The translations under genes and the position numbers were made by a program. A stretch of DNA of 50,263 bases from JAMOQA01 sp964582785 (GTDB taxonomy: Bacteria; Acidobacteriota; Polarisedimenticolia; J045): contig CAZOTT010000007.1 in assembly GCA_964582785.1 (NCBI GenBank), positions 1 through 50,263 of the forward strand. Direction: 5' to 3'. This document shows, in pieces, positions 16,243-24,033 of the stretch. How positions within the stretch are numbered: position 1 is the first letter of the stretch; every line of letters begins with the position of its first letter. A model generated the notes under the pieces. That model made no database searches. It saw only the letters and a list, made by a program, of their open reading frames with translations, and was not told where the DNA came from.

Positions 16243-16655
16243 CGGTTCGTCTCCCTCCCTTCCTCCGGGTCGGGGACCCCGAGAGTACCCGATCCCTCGG
16301 CCGGGCGCCGCAAGGTGCGGACCCGCCCCTGGAAGGTCCCCCCCTCCTCCACGCTGAGGACGGGGCGTTCCAGGATCATCTCCCCGCGAAAGGAGCCCCC
16401 GGGGGCGATCACGGCGGACCGCCGGACCACGGCGGTTCCCTCGAGGACACCGTGCACCGCCAGGTCGTCCACCTCGACCCTCCCGGCCACCTGCGCCTTC
16501 TCCCCGACGACCAGGCCTTCCCCGACGAGAACGCCGTCGCGGACCCGGCCGTCCACCCGGAGGACGCCCTGGAACGAGACGGTCCCCCCCGAGACGGCGG
16601 TCTCCTCGCCGAGCCAGGCGTTGATCGGGCCGCGGCCCGCCGGGGTCCGGGCCAT
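16239..16655 (-). CDS. Bactofilin (polymer-forming cytoskeletal protein)
   Basis: A 138-residue protein whose core (about 15-110) is a right-handed beta-helix of short repeats, such as VSFQGVLRVDGRVRDGVLVG, VAGRVEVDDLAVHGVLEG and GSFRGEMILERPVLSVEEGG, the hallmark of bactofilins. The tail is Pro/Glu-rich. The start shares one base with the parB stop. Bactofilins form filaments; in Myxococcus xanthus they scaffold the ParAB segregation machinery, so its place directly behind parB suggests the same job here (inference). Confidence 0.87.
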   Translation of the reverse strand: MARTPAGRGPINAWLGEETAVSGGTVSFQGVLRVDGRVRDGVLVGEGLVVGEKAQVAGRVEVDDLAVHGVLEGTAVVRRSAVIAPGGSFRGEMILERPVLSVEEGGTFQGRVRTLRRPAEGSGTLGVPDPEEGRETNR

Positions 16656-17581
16656 CAGGAGCCGGCTCCCTCCCCGAGGGAGGCGAGGAGCCGGTAGACC
16701 CGGTCGAGGTCGTCACCGTCGGCGAAGCGGATCTCGAGGCGCCCCGCCCCGGAGCGGCCGAGGTGGATCCGGACCGGCGCCCCGAGGGCCCGGGAAAGCC
16801 GTTCCTCGGCGGCGACGACGTTCGGGTCCCGCTTCCCGGACTCCGGTCTCTTGCCTTCCTGCCGCCGGCGGACGGCGTCCTCCATCGCCCGGACGGACCA
16901 GCCGAGACGGGCGGCCCGGGCGGCGAGGCGGACCTGGTCCCTGCGGGACGGAAGGCCCGCCAGGGCCCGGGCGTGGCCCATCTCGAGGGAGCCTTCCTCG
17001 AGCAGGCGCTGGACCGGCTCGGGCAGGTCGAGGAGACGGAGGTAGTTGGCAACGGTGCTGCGCGGCTTGCCCACCCGGGCGGCCACCTCGGCCTGGGTCA
17101 GGCCGAACCGCCGGACCAGGACGCGGAACGCCCGGGCGGTCTCGAGGGGTCCGAGCTCGTCGCGCTGGATGTTCTCCACGAGGGCCAGCTCGAGGAGGCG
17201 CTCGTCCGGGATGTCCCGGACGATCACCGGGACCGTCTCGAGGCCGGCCCGCTCCGCGGCCCGCAGGCGGCGCTCCCCGGCGATCAGCGTGTACCCGCCT
17301 CCCGGCTCGCGCCGGACCAGGAGGGGCTGGAGAACCCCCGCCGAGCGGATCGACGCGGCCAGGGAGTCGATCTCCTCGTCGCTGAACCGGGTCCGCGGCT
17401 GGTGCGGATTCGGACGGATCTCGTCGACCCGGACCTCGCGGGGCGCCCCCCCGGGGGCGGCGCGGGACGGGTCCGCGGGGGCGGGACCGGCTCCCGCGAG
17501 GGGATCCGGGCCCGCGGCGACGTCCGGGATCAAGCTGCCGAGGCCCTTCCCCAGGGCCCTACGCTTCGGCTGTCCCTTCAC
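16655..17581 (-). CDS. parB: Chromosome partitioning protein ParB
   Basis: A 308-residue CTP-dependent DNA clamp that loads at parS. It has the N-terminal ParA-contact motif GKGLGSLI (11-18), the nucleotide-binding GERRLRAAE (102-110), ENIQRDEL (136-143) and the helix-turn-helix LTQAEVAARVGKPRSTVANY (161-180). A Pro/Ala-rich linker covers 20-50. It overlaps the end of parA by 23 bp. Four parS-type sites lie just upstream of parA and within mnmG, showing this is the chromosomal rather than a plasmid system. Confidence 0.96.
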   Translation of the reverse strand: MKGQPKRRALGKGLGSLIPDVAAGPDPLAGAGPAPADPSRAAPGGAPREVRVDEIRPNPHQPRTRFSDEEIDSLAASIRSAGVLQPLLVRREPGGGYTLIAGERRLRAAERAGLETVPVIVRDIPDERLLELALVENIQRDELGPLETARAFRVLVRRFGLTQAEVAARVGKPRSTVANYLRLLDLPEPVQRLLEEGSLEMGHARALAGLPSRRDQVRLAARAARLGWSVRAMEDAVRRRQEGKRPESGKRDPNVVAAEERLSRALGAPVRIHLGRSGAGRLEIRFADGDDLDRVYRLLASLGEGAGS

Positions 17582-18335
17582 GTCCCAGGATCTCCTTGGC
17601 CAGGTCCAGGTAGGCGTGGGCGCCCTTGGACCTGGAGTCGTAGAGGAAGATCGGCTTGCCGAAGGACGGGGCTTCCCCGAGGCGGATGTTGCGCGGGATG
17701 ACCGTGGAGTAGACCGCCCCCCGGAAGAACTGCATCACCTCCCGGGCCACCTGCTTCGACAGGTTGGTCCGCTCGTCGTACATCGTGAGCAGCACCCCCT
17801 CGACCTGGAGGCGCGGGTTGAGGGCCCGCTTCACCCGGCGCAGCGTCTCGATGAGCTGGGTCACCCCCTCGAGGGCGAGGTACTCGCACTGGATCGGGAT
17901 GATCACCGAGTCCGCCGCCGTGAGGGCGTTCACCGTCAGGAAGCCGAGGCTCGGGGGGCAGTCCATCAGGACGAAGTCGAACCGGCCGTCCACGGCGGCC
18001 AGGAGGTCCCGGAGGCGGAACTCCCGCCGGGGCAGGTCCACCAGTTCCACCTCGGCGCCGGTCAGCTCGTTCTCGGAGGGGCACAGGACCAGGTTCTCGA
18101 GGTCGGTCTCGAGAAAGACCTCCTCGAGGGGGACGCCCTCGATCAGGCAGTCGTAGATGGTCCGCCGGGACGGGTCCCGCTCGTGCCCGAGGGCCCGCGT
18201 GCTGTTCGCCTGGGGATCCAGGTCCAGCAGGAGCGTCCGGCGGCCGGCCAGGGCCAGGCCCGCACCGAGGTTGACGGCGGTCGTGGTCTTGCCCACGCCG
18301 CCCTTCTGGTTCGCGATCGCGATGGCTCGTGTCAT
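17559..18335 (-). CDS. parA: Chromosome partitioning ATPase ParA (Soj)
   Basis: A 258-residue deviant Walker ATPase that moves ParB-parS complexes over the nucleoid. KGGVGKTT is at 11-18, LLLDLDPQANST follows, and DFVLMDCPPSLG is the Walker B region. The start at 18335 (TRAIAIANQKGGVGKTT) is fixed by homology; a longer frame to 18452 codes unrelated sequence. Immediate downstream overlap with parB is typical. Confidence 0.96.
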   Translation of the reverse strand: MTRAIAIANQKGGVGKTTTAVNLGAGLALAGRRTLLLDLDPQANSTRALGHERDPSRRTIYDCLIEGVPLEEVFLETDLENLVLCPSENELTGAEVELVDLPRREFRLRDLLAAVDGRFDFVLMDCPPSLGFLTVNALTAADSVIIPIQCEYLALEGVTQLIETLRRVKRALNPRLQVEGVLLTMYDERTNLSKQVAREVMQFFRGAVYSTVIPRNIRLGEAPSFGKPIFLYDSRSKGAHAYLDLAKEILGREGTAEA

Positions 18336-18520
18336 TGCAGACCCCGGAAAGCCGACGCGGCGGACCCGTGGCCAAGCCGGCCGCGCGGAGACCGGGGTGG
18401 AGGATACCACAGGGGACCGGGAGGCTGGGGAACAACGCCGCCGACAAACCACCTGCGCTCTTACTGTAAGCCATGCATCTCCTGGTTATTCAATCACTTC
18501 CCATGACCACACCTCTCCGC

Positions 18521-18536
18521 TGTTCCACGTGGAACA
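18521..18536. promoter_or_regulatory. parS: parS centromere site 1
   Basis: tgttccacgtggaaca is a perfect 16-bp match to the bacterial parS palindrome. It lies 185 bp upstream of parA, just left of the assembly gap. Confidence 0.93.
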
Positions 18537-18584
18537 TTCCGCCTCCCGGGAACCGACACCCGGCCCCAGGGGGGCGCGGGCAGG

Positions 18585-18619
18585 GCCGACTCTCCCGCGC
18601 CGTGCGAGACCCGGCAGTC
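18585..18619 (+). repeat. 35-bp dispersed repeat at the edge of the assembly gap
   Basis: GCCGACTC, six variable bases, then a 21-bp block beginning GCCGTGCGAGACCC recur with identical spacing at 41509-41543. The 100-N gap starts four bases after this repeat, so the repeat probably broke the assembly here. Confidence 0.7.
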
Positions 18620-18623
18620 CCGG

Positions 18624-18723
18624 NNNNNNNNNNNNNNNNNNNNNNNNNNNNNNNNNNNNNNNNNNNNNNNNNNNNNNNNNNNNNNNNNNNNNNNNNNNNN
18701 NNNNNNNNNNNNNNNNNNNNNNN
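18624..18723. other. Assembly gap (100 N)
   Basis: A run of exactly 100 N, a conventional placeholder for a gap of unknown size. It interrupts the parA-mnmG intergenic region between parS sites 1 and 2, so further parS sites, repeats or even a small gene may be missing. The scaffolding itself should be treated as unverified. Confidence 0.99.
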
Positions 18724-18822
18724 CGCGCCCCCGGGACGGCGGGCAAGCGCCTCGCGGCAAGCCGGCAGCGAGGCGGGGCGGGAAGCCCGCCCGCGCCCCC
18801 GGGACGGGCCACCACGGCCCAG
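18724..18822. repeat. 68-bp direct-repeat pair and hairpin right of the gap
   Basis: A 16-bp block starting cgcgcccccgggacgg occurs at 18724 and again at 18792 (period 68). Between them GCCTCGC and GCGAGGC form a 7-bp hairpin stem, followed by a GGGCGGG/CCCGCCC inverted repeat. The outer extent is uncertain because the left side is lost in the gap. Confidence 0.5.
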
Positions 18823-18850
18823 GGCCCACCATCAGGCCGGGACCACCCCA

Positions 18851-18876
18851 CGGAATGTTCCACGTGGAACATTCCG
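18851..18876. promoter_or_regulatory. parS: parS centromere site 2
   Basis: The perfect 16-bp parS core is at 18856-18871 and sits inside a longer perfect 26-bp palindrome (five extra bases, CGGAA/TTCCG, on each side). Confidence 0.93.
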
Positions 18877-18927
18877 TCCGCGGACAACCCGATCCCGGCA
18901 ACCCCCTGCCCCACCCTCACTTGCGAG

Positions 18928-18943
18928 TGTTCCACGTGGAACA
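18928..18943. promoter_or_regulatory. parS: parS centromere site 3
   Basis: Third perfect 16-bp parS palindrome, 96 bp upstream of the mnmG start. Confidence 0.93.
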
Positions 18944-19038
18944 TTCCCCCCTTGCGCCGGGGGCCGGGACGGGGCACCCTCTGGCCGGTCGGGGGAACCC
19001 TCCCCCGTCACGCCTTCGAGAGGCAGCGCGGCCGGAAG

Positions 19039-20889
19039 ATGAAGAACCTGCAACCCATCGTGGTCGTCGGGGGTGGACACGCGGGCGTGGAGGCCGCCCA
19101 CGCCGCGGCTCGCCTCGGGGCGAACGTGGTCCTCCTGACCCTCCGGAAGGATGCCCTGGTCCGGCTCTCCTGCAACCCTTCCGTCGGGGGAATCGGGAAG
19201 TCCCACCTGGTCCGCGAAATCGATGCGATGGGTGGCCTCGTGGCCCTCGCCGCGGACCTCGCCGGCATTCACTTCCGGGTCCTCAACCGTTCCCGGGGGC
19301 CCGCGGTGCGGGGACCCCGGGTCCAGGAGGACTACGACGAGTACCCGCGGGTCATGGGGAGCCTCCTTCAGCACCCTCGCATCGAGATCATCGAGGCGGA
19401 GGCGACCGGGTTCCACGTGGAACAAGGTCGCCTCGCCGGCGTGAAGACGGCCGACGGCCGGGTCGTTCCCGCGGCCTCGGCCGTGGTGACGACCGGAACC
19501 TTCCTCCGCGGCCGCCTGTTCCGGGGAGACGAGGTGGTCGAGGGGGGACGGATCGGGGAACCCCCTTCCGTTCTCCTCCACGAGGCGTTCGTCTCCCTCG
19601 GGATCCGCCTCGAGCGGTTCAAGACCGGGACACCGCCCCGCCTGCTCCGCGACTCGATCGAGCCCGAACGTTTCGAGCCCCAGCCCGGCGACCCGGTCCC
19701 CGAGCCTCTCTCCTTCGTCCACCTGGGCCCCGACCGGTTCGAGCCCCGCCTTCCCCAGCTCACCACCTGGCTCGCCCGGACCACCCCCCGGGTCCACGAG
19801 ATCGTCCGGAAGAACCTCTCCCGGTCGGCCCTTTACGGGGGAAGGATCCGCTCCCGGGGACCCCGCTACTGCCCGTCGTTCGAGGACAAGGTGGTCAAGT
19901 TCCCCGACCGGGACCAGCACCTCCTCCACCTGGAACCGATGGGGATCGACCACCCGTGGGTCTACCTGAACGGGTTCTCCAACAGCATGCCCGCGGAGAT
20001 CCAGGAGGAGATGGTCCGGGCGATCCCCGGGCTGGAAGACGTCACGATCGCACGGTACGGCTACGCGGTGGAGTACGACTACGCGCCCCCGACCCAGCTC
20101 CGTCCCAGCCTGGAGACGACGGTCCTCCCGGGGCTCTTCCTGGCGGGCCAGGTCTGCGGGACGACCGGGTACGAGGAGGCGGCGGCCCTCGGGCTCGTCG
20201 CCGGGATCAACGCGGTGCGGTCCGCCCTGGGCCTCCATCCCTTCGTCCCGGACCGGTTCTCCTCGTACCTGGGGGTCTTGGTGGACGACCTGACGACCCG
20301 CGGCGTGCTGGAGCCGTACCGGATGTTCACCTCCCGGGCCGAGCTTCGCCTCTCCCTGGCGCCGGACACCGCGGACCGGCGGCTGACCCCCCTCGGCGAG
20401 CGGCTCGGGGTCGTCCCCCGGGACCGGGCGGCCCGGGCCCGGGCCCGCTGGGAGCGGATCGAGGCGGCGCTCCGGGCGATCGAGCGGGAAGGAGACCTCG
20501 GCGCCTCCCGGCCGGCGAGTCCGGCGGACCGGATCCGCAGGGGAGAGGACCCGGAAGCGGTGCTCCGGGAGGCTCTCGCCGGCCTGCCGGGGCTCGGGCC
20601 CCGGGACCGGGAGACCCTCGTCAACCTGGTGCGGTACCGGGGCTACCTGGAGCGGGAACAGCGGGAGGCGGACCGGCTGCGCCGCGCCGAGGCGGTCCGG
20701 ATTCCGCCGGGCTTCCCCTTCGCGGACCTCCCCGGCCTGTCCACGGAGATCCGGCAGCGCCTGTCCGAGGTCCGCCCCCGGAGCCTCGGCCAGGCCGCCC
20801 GGATTCCGGGCATGACCCCCGCGGCCCTGGCGCTCCTGGCGGCCGCGCTGGGGCAGGGGAGCCGCAGGCGGCGGGAGACGGCCCGGTGA
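19039..20889 (+). CDS. mnmG: tRNA uridine-34 5-carboxymethylaminomethyl modification enzyme, FAD subunit
   Basis: A 616-residue MnmG (GidA) protein that with MnmE installs the cmnm5 group on U34 of certain tRNAs. The FAD site is VVVGGGHAGVEAAHAAARLG at the N-terminus. SCNPSVGGIGKSHLVREIDA, FRVLNRSRGPAVRGPRVQ and GQVCGTTGYEEAAALGLVAG are all family signatures. The start at 19039 is fixed by homology; the open frame upstream runs through the N gap and is not coding. A parS-like site lies inside the gene at 19409-19424. rsmG follows in a GTGA overlap. Confidence 0.96.
   Translation: MKNLQPIVVVGGGHAGVEAAHAAARLGANVVLLTLRKDALVRLSCNPSVGGIGKSHLVREIDAMGGLVALAADLAGIHFRVLNRSRGPAVRGPRVQEDYDEYPRVMGSLLQHPRIEIIEAEATGFHVEQGRLAGVKTADGRVVPAASAVVTTGTFLRGRLFRGDEVVEGGRIGEPPSVLLHEAFVSLGIRLERFKTGTPPRLLRDSIEPERFEPQPGDPVPEPLSFVHLGPDRFEPRLPQLTTWLARTTPRVHEIVRKNLSRSALYGGRIRSRGPRYCPSFEDKVVKFPDRDQHLLHLEPMGIDHPWVYLNGFSNSMPAEIQEEMVRAIPGLEDVTIARYGYAVEYDYAPPTQLRPSLETTVLPGLFLAGQVCGTTGYEEAAALGLVAGINAVRSALGLHPFVPDRFSSYLGVLVDDLTTRGVLEPYRMFTSRAELRLSLAPDTADRRLTPLGERLGVVPRDRAARARARWERIEAALRAIEREGDLGASRPASPADRIRRGEDPEAVLREALAGLPGLGPRDRETLVNLVRYRGYLEREQREADRLRRAEAVRIPPGFPFADLPGLSTEIRQRLSEVRPRSLGQAARIPGMTPAALALLAAALGQGSRRRRETAR
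19409..19424. promoter_or_regulatory. parS: parS-like site 4 inside mnmG
   Basis: ggttccacgtggaaca matches the parS palindrome at 15 of 16 positions and encodes FHVEQ within mnmG. Chromosomal parS sites inside genes are known. The near-perfect 16-mer 466 bp from site 3 is very unlikely by chance. Confidence 0.8.
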
Positions 20890-21605
20890 GCAGCCCCTCT
20901 CCGCCCCCGGATCCCGGGGCGGCCCGGGAGGCGATCGCCCGGGAAGCCCGGGCCGCCGGGATCGAGGTCCCCGCCCACGCCCTCGACCCTCTCGCCCTGC
21001 ACTTCCACCTGCTCCACACCTGGAACCGGCGGATCAACCTGACGGCGATCCGGGACCCGGCGGAGGGGATCCGGCGGCACGTCCTCGAGGCCCTCGAGGC
21101 CCTCGAGTGGCTCGACGAGCTCACGGGAAACGGCCGGGGGACGCCGGTCCCGGTGCTCGCCGACCTGGGCTCGGGCAACGGGTATCCCGCCCTGCCGCTC
21201 CTGGCCGCCCGCCCGGAGCTCCGCGGCCGGCTCTGGGAACGGGTGGCGCGAAAGGCGGACTTTCTCCGGGCGGTCCTTCGCCGGACGGGCATGGGGGGCC
21301 GGGTGGAAGTCGTCGAGCGGAGCTTCGGGGGAGCGTTTCCCGAGACCCCGGCGGTCGTCACCCTGCGGGCCTTCCCGGATCCCGCGGAAACGATCACCCG
21401 CCTCCTGGGGAAACCTGTCCGGGCAGCGGGTGAGGCCGAAGCGTGGTCGGCGCGCCGACCATCCGTGCTCGCCTGGCTTTCCGACAGGGATGCCCGGGAA
21501 CTTTCCCGGCGGCTGGCGGACCTGCCGGGGATCGGGACGCGGATCCGCCCCCTCAGGACCCGGCCCGGGGGAAGCCTCTTCCTCGCGGCCCCGCGGGCAA
21601 CCTGA
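20886..21605 (+). CDS. rsmG: 16S rRNA (guanine-527-N7) methyltransferase
   Basis: A 239-residue RsmG (GidB). It starts with GTG in a GTGA overlap with mnmG, the classic gidAB arrangement. The SAM-binding motif I is LADLGSGNGYPALPLLAARP (normally D-G-S-G-x-G-x-P), preceded by HLLHTWNRRINLTAIRDP, another family block. The C-terminal part is Arg/Ala-rich. The last 53 bp overlap the convergent small Cys-rich gene. Confidence 0.92.
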   Translation: MSSPSPPPDPGAAREAIAREARAAGIEVPAHALDPLALHFHLLHTWNRRINLTAIRDPAEGIRRHVLEALEALEWLDELTGNGRGTPVPVLADLGSGNGYPALPLLAARPELRGRLWERVARKADFLRAVLRRTGMGGRVEVVERSFGGAFPETPAVVTLRAFPDPAETITRLLGKPVRAAGEAEAWSARRPSVLAWLSDRDARELSRRLADLPGIGTRIRPLRTRPGGSLFLAAPRAT

Positions 21606-21834
21606 CGCCGGGGGAAGGGGAGGGGGTTCCCGCCGGCAGCTTTCCGGCCATGGTCACCCTCCCCGGGAACAGGGCACAGGACCCGGCATGGCCACACCCG
21701 GCGCACCCGGTCCCGGTCGACCCCTGGTCAACCCTGCGCGCCCGGAGGCCCAGCGAACGCCAGGCGAACGACCCGATCACCGCCAAGGCGGTCCCCAGGA
21801 TGCCGGCTCCCACGAGGGTTTCGAAATCGACCAT
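21553..21834 (-). CDS. Small Cys-rich membrane protein (FeoB-associated type)
   Basis: A 93-residue protein with one N-terminal membrane helix (TLVGAGILGTALAVIGSFAW), a basic turn and a cysteine cluster CAGCGHAGSC, the layout of small FeoB-associated Cys-rich membrane proteins; no feoB is nearby, so the assignment is tentative. The start at 21834 has a purine-rich site (GAGGAAAGGA) upstream. The tail after the cysteines is low-complexity Pro/Gly and runs 53 bp into rsmG on the other strand, so the true end could be eroded. Confidence 0.6.
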   Translation of the reverse strand: MVDFETLVGAGILGTALAVIGSFAWRSLGLRARRVDQGSTGTGCAGCGHAGSCALFPGRVTMAGKLPAGTPSPSPGVRLPAGPRGRGFPRAGS

Positions 21835-21933
21835 TCCGCGGTTCCTTTCCTCGGCTAACATACAGCATGCATCCCGTATGCCAGCCGCGCAACCGTCTCA
21901 TCCCGAGACCGGCCCGGATCTCCGGGGGACCCC

Positions 21934-23277
21934 TCACTTCCCGATGCAGAACCGGGAGAAGATCCGACCGAGAACCCGCTCCGGGTCCACGTCCCCCAGG
22001 ATCTCCCGGAGGAACCGGAGGGCCTCCCGGAGGGGAAGCGCCACGGCCTCCGGGGGCTCACCCCGCCCGGCCATCCCCGCCGCTTCCCGGAGGGCGTCCG
22101 CCGCCCGGGCCGCCGCTTCCCGGTGGCGGGCGGACGCGAGGGCGACGGAGGGGAGGGGAGCGCCGCCCGGGGCCCCGGCCGCCGCGGCGATCCGGGCCCG
22201 GAGTTCGTCCATCCCGGCCCCGGTGACCGGGCTCACCACCAGGGACCCGGGGGAGGGAGGCCGGTCCCCGGGGCGGTCCGCGTGGGTCGCCACCCGCAGG
22301 TGGCCGGGGGCCACCTCGCCGGCGGGGCGGAAGGGGTCGGCCAGCGAGTACACGTCGAGGACGACGGTGGCGCCCTCCGCCACCGAGAGCGCCCGCCGCA
22401 CGCCTTCCCGCTCGGCGAGGCTCCCGGTCTCCCGGACGCCGGCGGTGTCGACCAGGATGACCGGCATCCCGCGGACCAGGATGGTTTCCTCCACGGTGTC
22501 CTGGGTGGTCCCCGGCTCGGGGGTGACGATCGCCCTCTCCCGCCCGACCAGCGCGTTGAAGAGGGTCGATTTCCCGGCGTTCGGGGGCCCGAGGAGGACG
22601 ACCCGCACCCCCTCCCGGACCCGGGCCGCCAGCTCCCCGGCGGCGAGCAGTTCCCGGAGGCGTCCCTCGAGATCCCGCGCCCGGCGGGAGATCTCGTCGC
22701 CCCCGGGGCCCAGGTCCTCCTCCTCGGCGAAGTCCAGCCCCGCCTCCAGGTCGGCGAGCAGGTCCAGGACGGCGGCGGCGACCGGCTCCAGGGCGGCGCC
22801 CACCTCCCCGGCCAGTTGCCGGGCCGCGATCCGCGCCTGGGCGGGGGTCGCCGCCAGGACCAGGTCCCGCACCGCCTCCGCCTGGGCCAGGTCCAGCTTG
22901 CCCGCCCGGAGGGCCCGGAAGGTGAACTCCCCCGGCTCCGCGGGGCGCGCTCCCGCCGCGACACAGGCGCGGACCAGCTCGTCCACCACGACCGGAGCGC
23001 CGTGGACGGACAGCTCCGCCAGGTCTTCCCCGGTGTAGCTGCGCGGCCCGGGAAACCAGGTCGCGAGGCCCCGGTCGATCGGGACCCCTTCCCGGTCGAG
23101 GACGTCCCCGAGCACCGGCCGCCGCTCCGGCAGGCTCCCGCCGCCGGCGGGGCGGAACACCCGGGAGAGTACCTGCCGGCTCCCCGGGCCGGAAACCCGG
23201 ACGATCGCGATCGCCCCGGTCCCCGGCGGGGTCGCCGGGGCCACGATGGTGTCGTTCCGGTCCGGGTCCAGGACCAT
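21934..23277 (-). CDS. mnmE: tRNA modification GTPase MnmE
   Basis: A 447-residue partner of MnmG in cmnm5U34 synthesis. It has the N-terminal formyl-THF domain (DTIVAPATPPGTGAIAIVRV), a GTPase domain with GPPNAGKST (P-loop from 230) and VDTAG (276-280), and the invariant C-terminal CIGK. The base-specificity motif, usually NKxD, reads THAD (331-334), which is unusual. It is convergent with mnmG-rsmG, not in the common mnmE-mnmG operon order. Confidence 0.95.
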   Translation of the reverse strand: MVLDPDRNDTIVAPATPPGTGAIAIVRVSGPGSRQVLSRVFRPAGGGSLPERRPVLGDVLDREGVPIDRGLATWFPGPRSYTGEDLAELSVHGAPVVVDELVRACVAAGARPAEPGEFTFRALRAGKLDLAQAEAVRDLVLAATPAQARIAARQLAGEVGAALEPVAAAVLDLLADLEAGLDFAEEEDLGPGGDEISRRARDLEGRLRELLAAGELAARVREGVRVVLLGPPNAGKSTLFNALVGRERAIVTPEPGTTQDTVEETILVRGMPVILVDTAGVRETGSLAEREGVRRALSVAEGATVVLDVYSLADPFRPAGEVAPGHLRVATHADRPGDRPPSPGSLVVSPVTGAGMDELRARIAAAAGAPGGAPLPSVALASARHREAAARAADALREAAGMAGRGEPPEAVALPLREALRFLREILGDVDPERVLGRIFSRFCIGK

Positions 23278-23342
23278 GGGCGTTTCCCCCGTTCCGGCAT
23301 CACCCTAGCAGCACCCGCCGTGAGGCGGGAGCGCCCCGCCGG

Positions 23343-23371
23343 TTGACAAGCGGTCGCCACCGGGTTGCAAT
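23343..23371 (+). promoter_or_regulatory. Sigma70-type promoter for the gene at 23424
   Basis: A perfect -35 TTGACA (23343-23348), a 17-bp spacer and TGCAAT (23366-23371) as -10 lie 52 bp upstream of the ATG. The TTG of the -35 opens an in-frame extension of the gene but is far better explained as promoter. Confidence 0.55.
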
Positions 23372-23423
23372 CGCCCCTCGGCGGCGTGTCGTCCCGGCAC
23401 GCCGCGCGGGAGGCAGAACAACG

Positions 23424-24002
23424 ATGAACGCGACCCGGACCGTCCTTGCCGTTCTCCTGGCCGTCGTCCTCGGCCTCGGCCCCGCCGTCGCGGCGGCGGG
23501 GGCCGCTGCCGGCACCGCCCAGCTCCGGGGGGTGCTCCTCGACGCCGAGGGGATGCCCGCCCACGGCTACCAGGTGGGCCTCCGCAACGCCGACGGGGAC
23601 CTCTTCCTTTCCACCGCCACCGGGCCCGACGGCTCGTTCGCCGTGCAGATCGTGCCCCCGGGGAAGTACGAGCTGGTCGCCTTCGCCCCCGACGGGTCGG
23701 AGTTCCCGGTGCTCTCCAAGCCGGTCACCCTCAAGGAAGGGCAGGTGGCCCGCCTGGAGATCCGGCTCGGCGCGAAGGGGTTCGCTCCCGGCCACGCCCC
23801 CGCCCGGGCCGCCGCCGCGGCGGGCAAGGGGGGCGGGGCGGCCGCCGCGGGCGCTGGCGGAACGACCGCCGCCGCCGCCGGGGCCCTGGCCTCCTGGTGG
23901 CTGCCCCTGGCGGTCGTCGTCGGCGGCGCGTTCGCGGTGAACTCCCTCGACGACAACGACCCGGGCCCCGAGCCCGAGGCGTCGCCCAGCAGCCCGCTCT
24001 GA
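23424..24002 (+). CDS. Secreted protein with carboxypeptidase-regulatory-like domain and C-terminal anchor
   Basis: A 192-residue protein with a signal peptide (MNATRTVLAVLLAVVLGLGP), then a ~90-residue beta-sandwich (AQLRGVLLDAEGMPAHGYQV through LKEGQVARLEIRLG) of the CarboxypepD_reg/transthyretin-like type, an Ala/Gly-rich linker, and a C-terminal hydrophobic helix (WWLPLAVVVGGAFAV) with an acidic tail. Probably a membrane-anchored extracytoplasmic structural module; function unknown. GGGAGG lies upstream of the ATG. Confidence 0.8.
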   Translation: MNATRTVLAVLLAVVLGLGPAVAAAGAAAGTAQLRGVLLDAEGMPAHGYQVGLRNADGDLFLSTATGPDGSFAVQIVPPGKYELVAFAPDGSEFPVLSKPVTLKEGQVARLEIRLGAKGFAPGHAPARAAAAAGKGGGAAAAGAGGTTAAAAGALASWWLPLAVVVGGAFAVNSLDDNDPGPEPEASPSSPL

Positions 24003-24033
24003 CGGGCCCCGGCCCGGGGGGAGGGGGGACCGC

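Noticed and set aside
18336..19038. Coding sequence running through the N gap into mnmG
   Set aside because: The open frame exists only because N is untranslated; MnmG homologues start at the ATG at 19039.
23343..23423. Upstream TTG start for the secreted protein at 23424
   Set aside because: The TTG is part of a perfect TTGACA -35 element and the ATG at 23424 opens a proper signal peptide.
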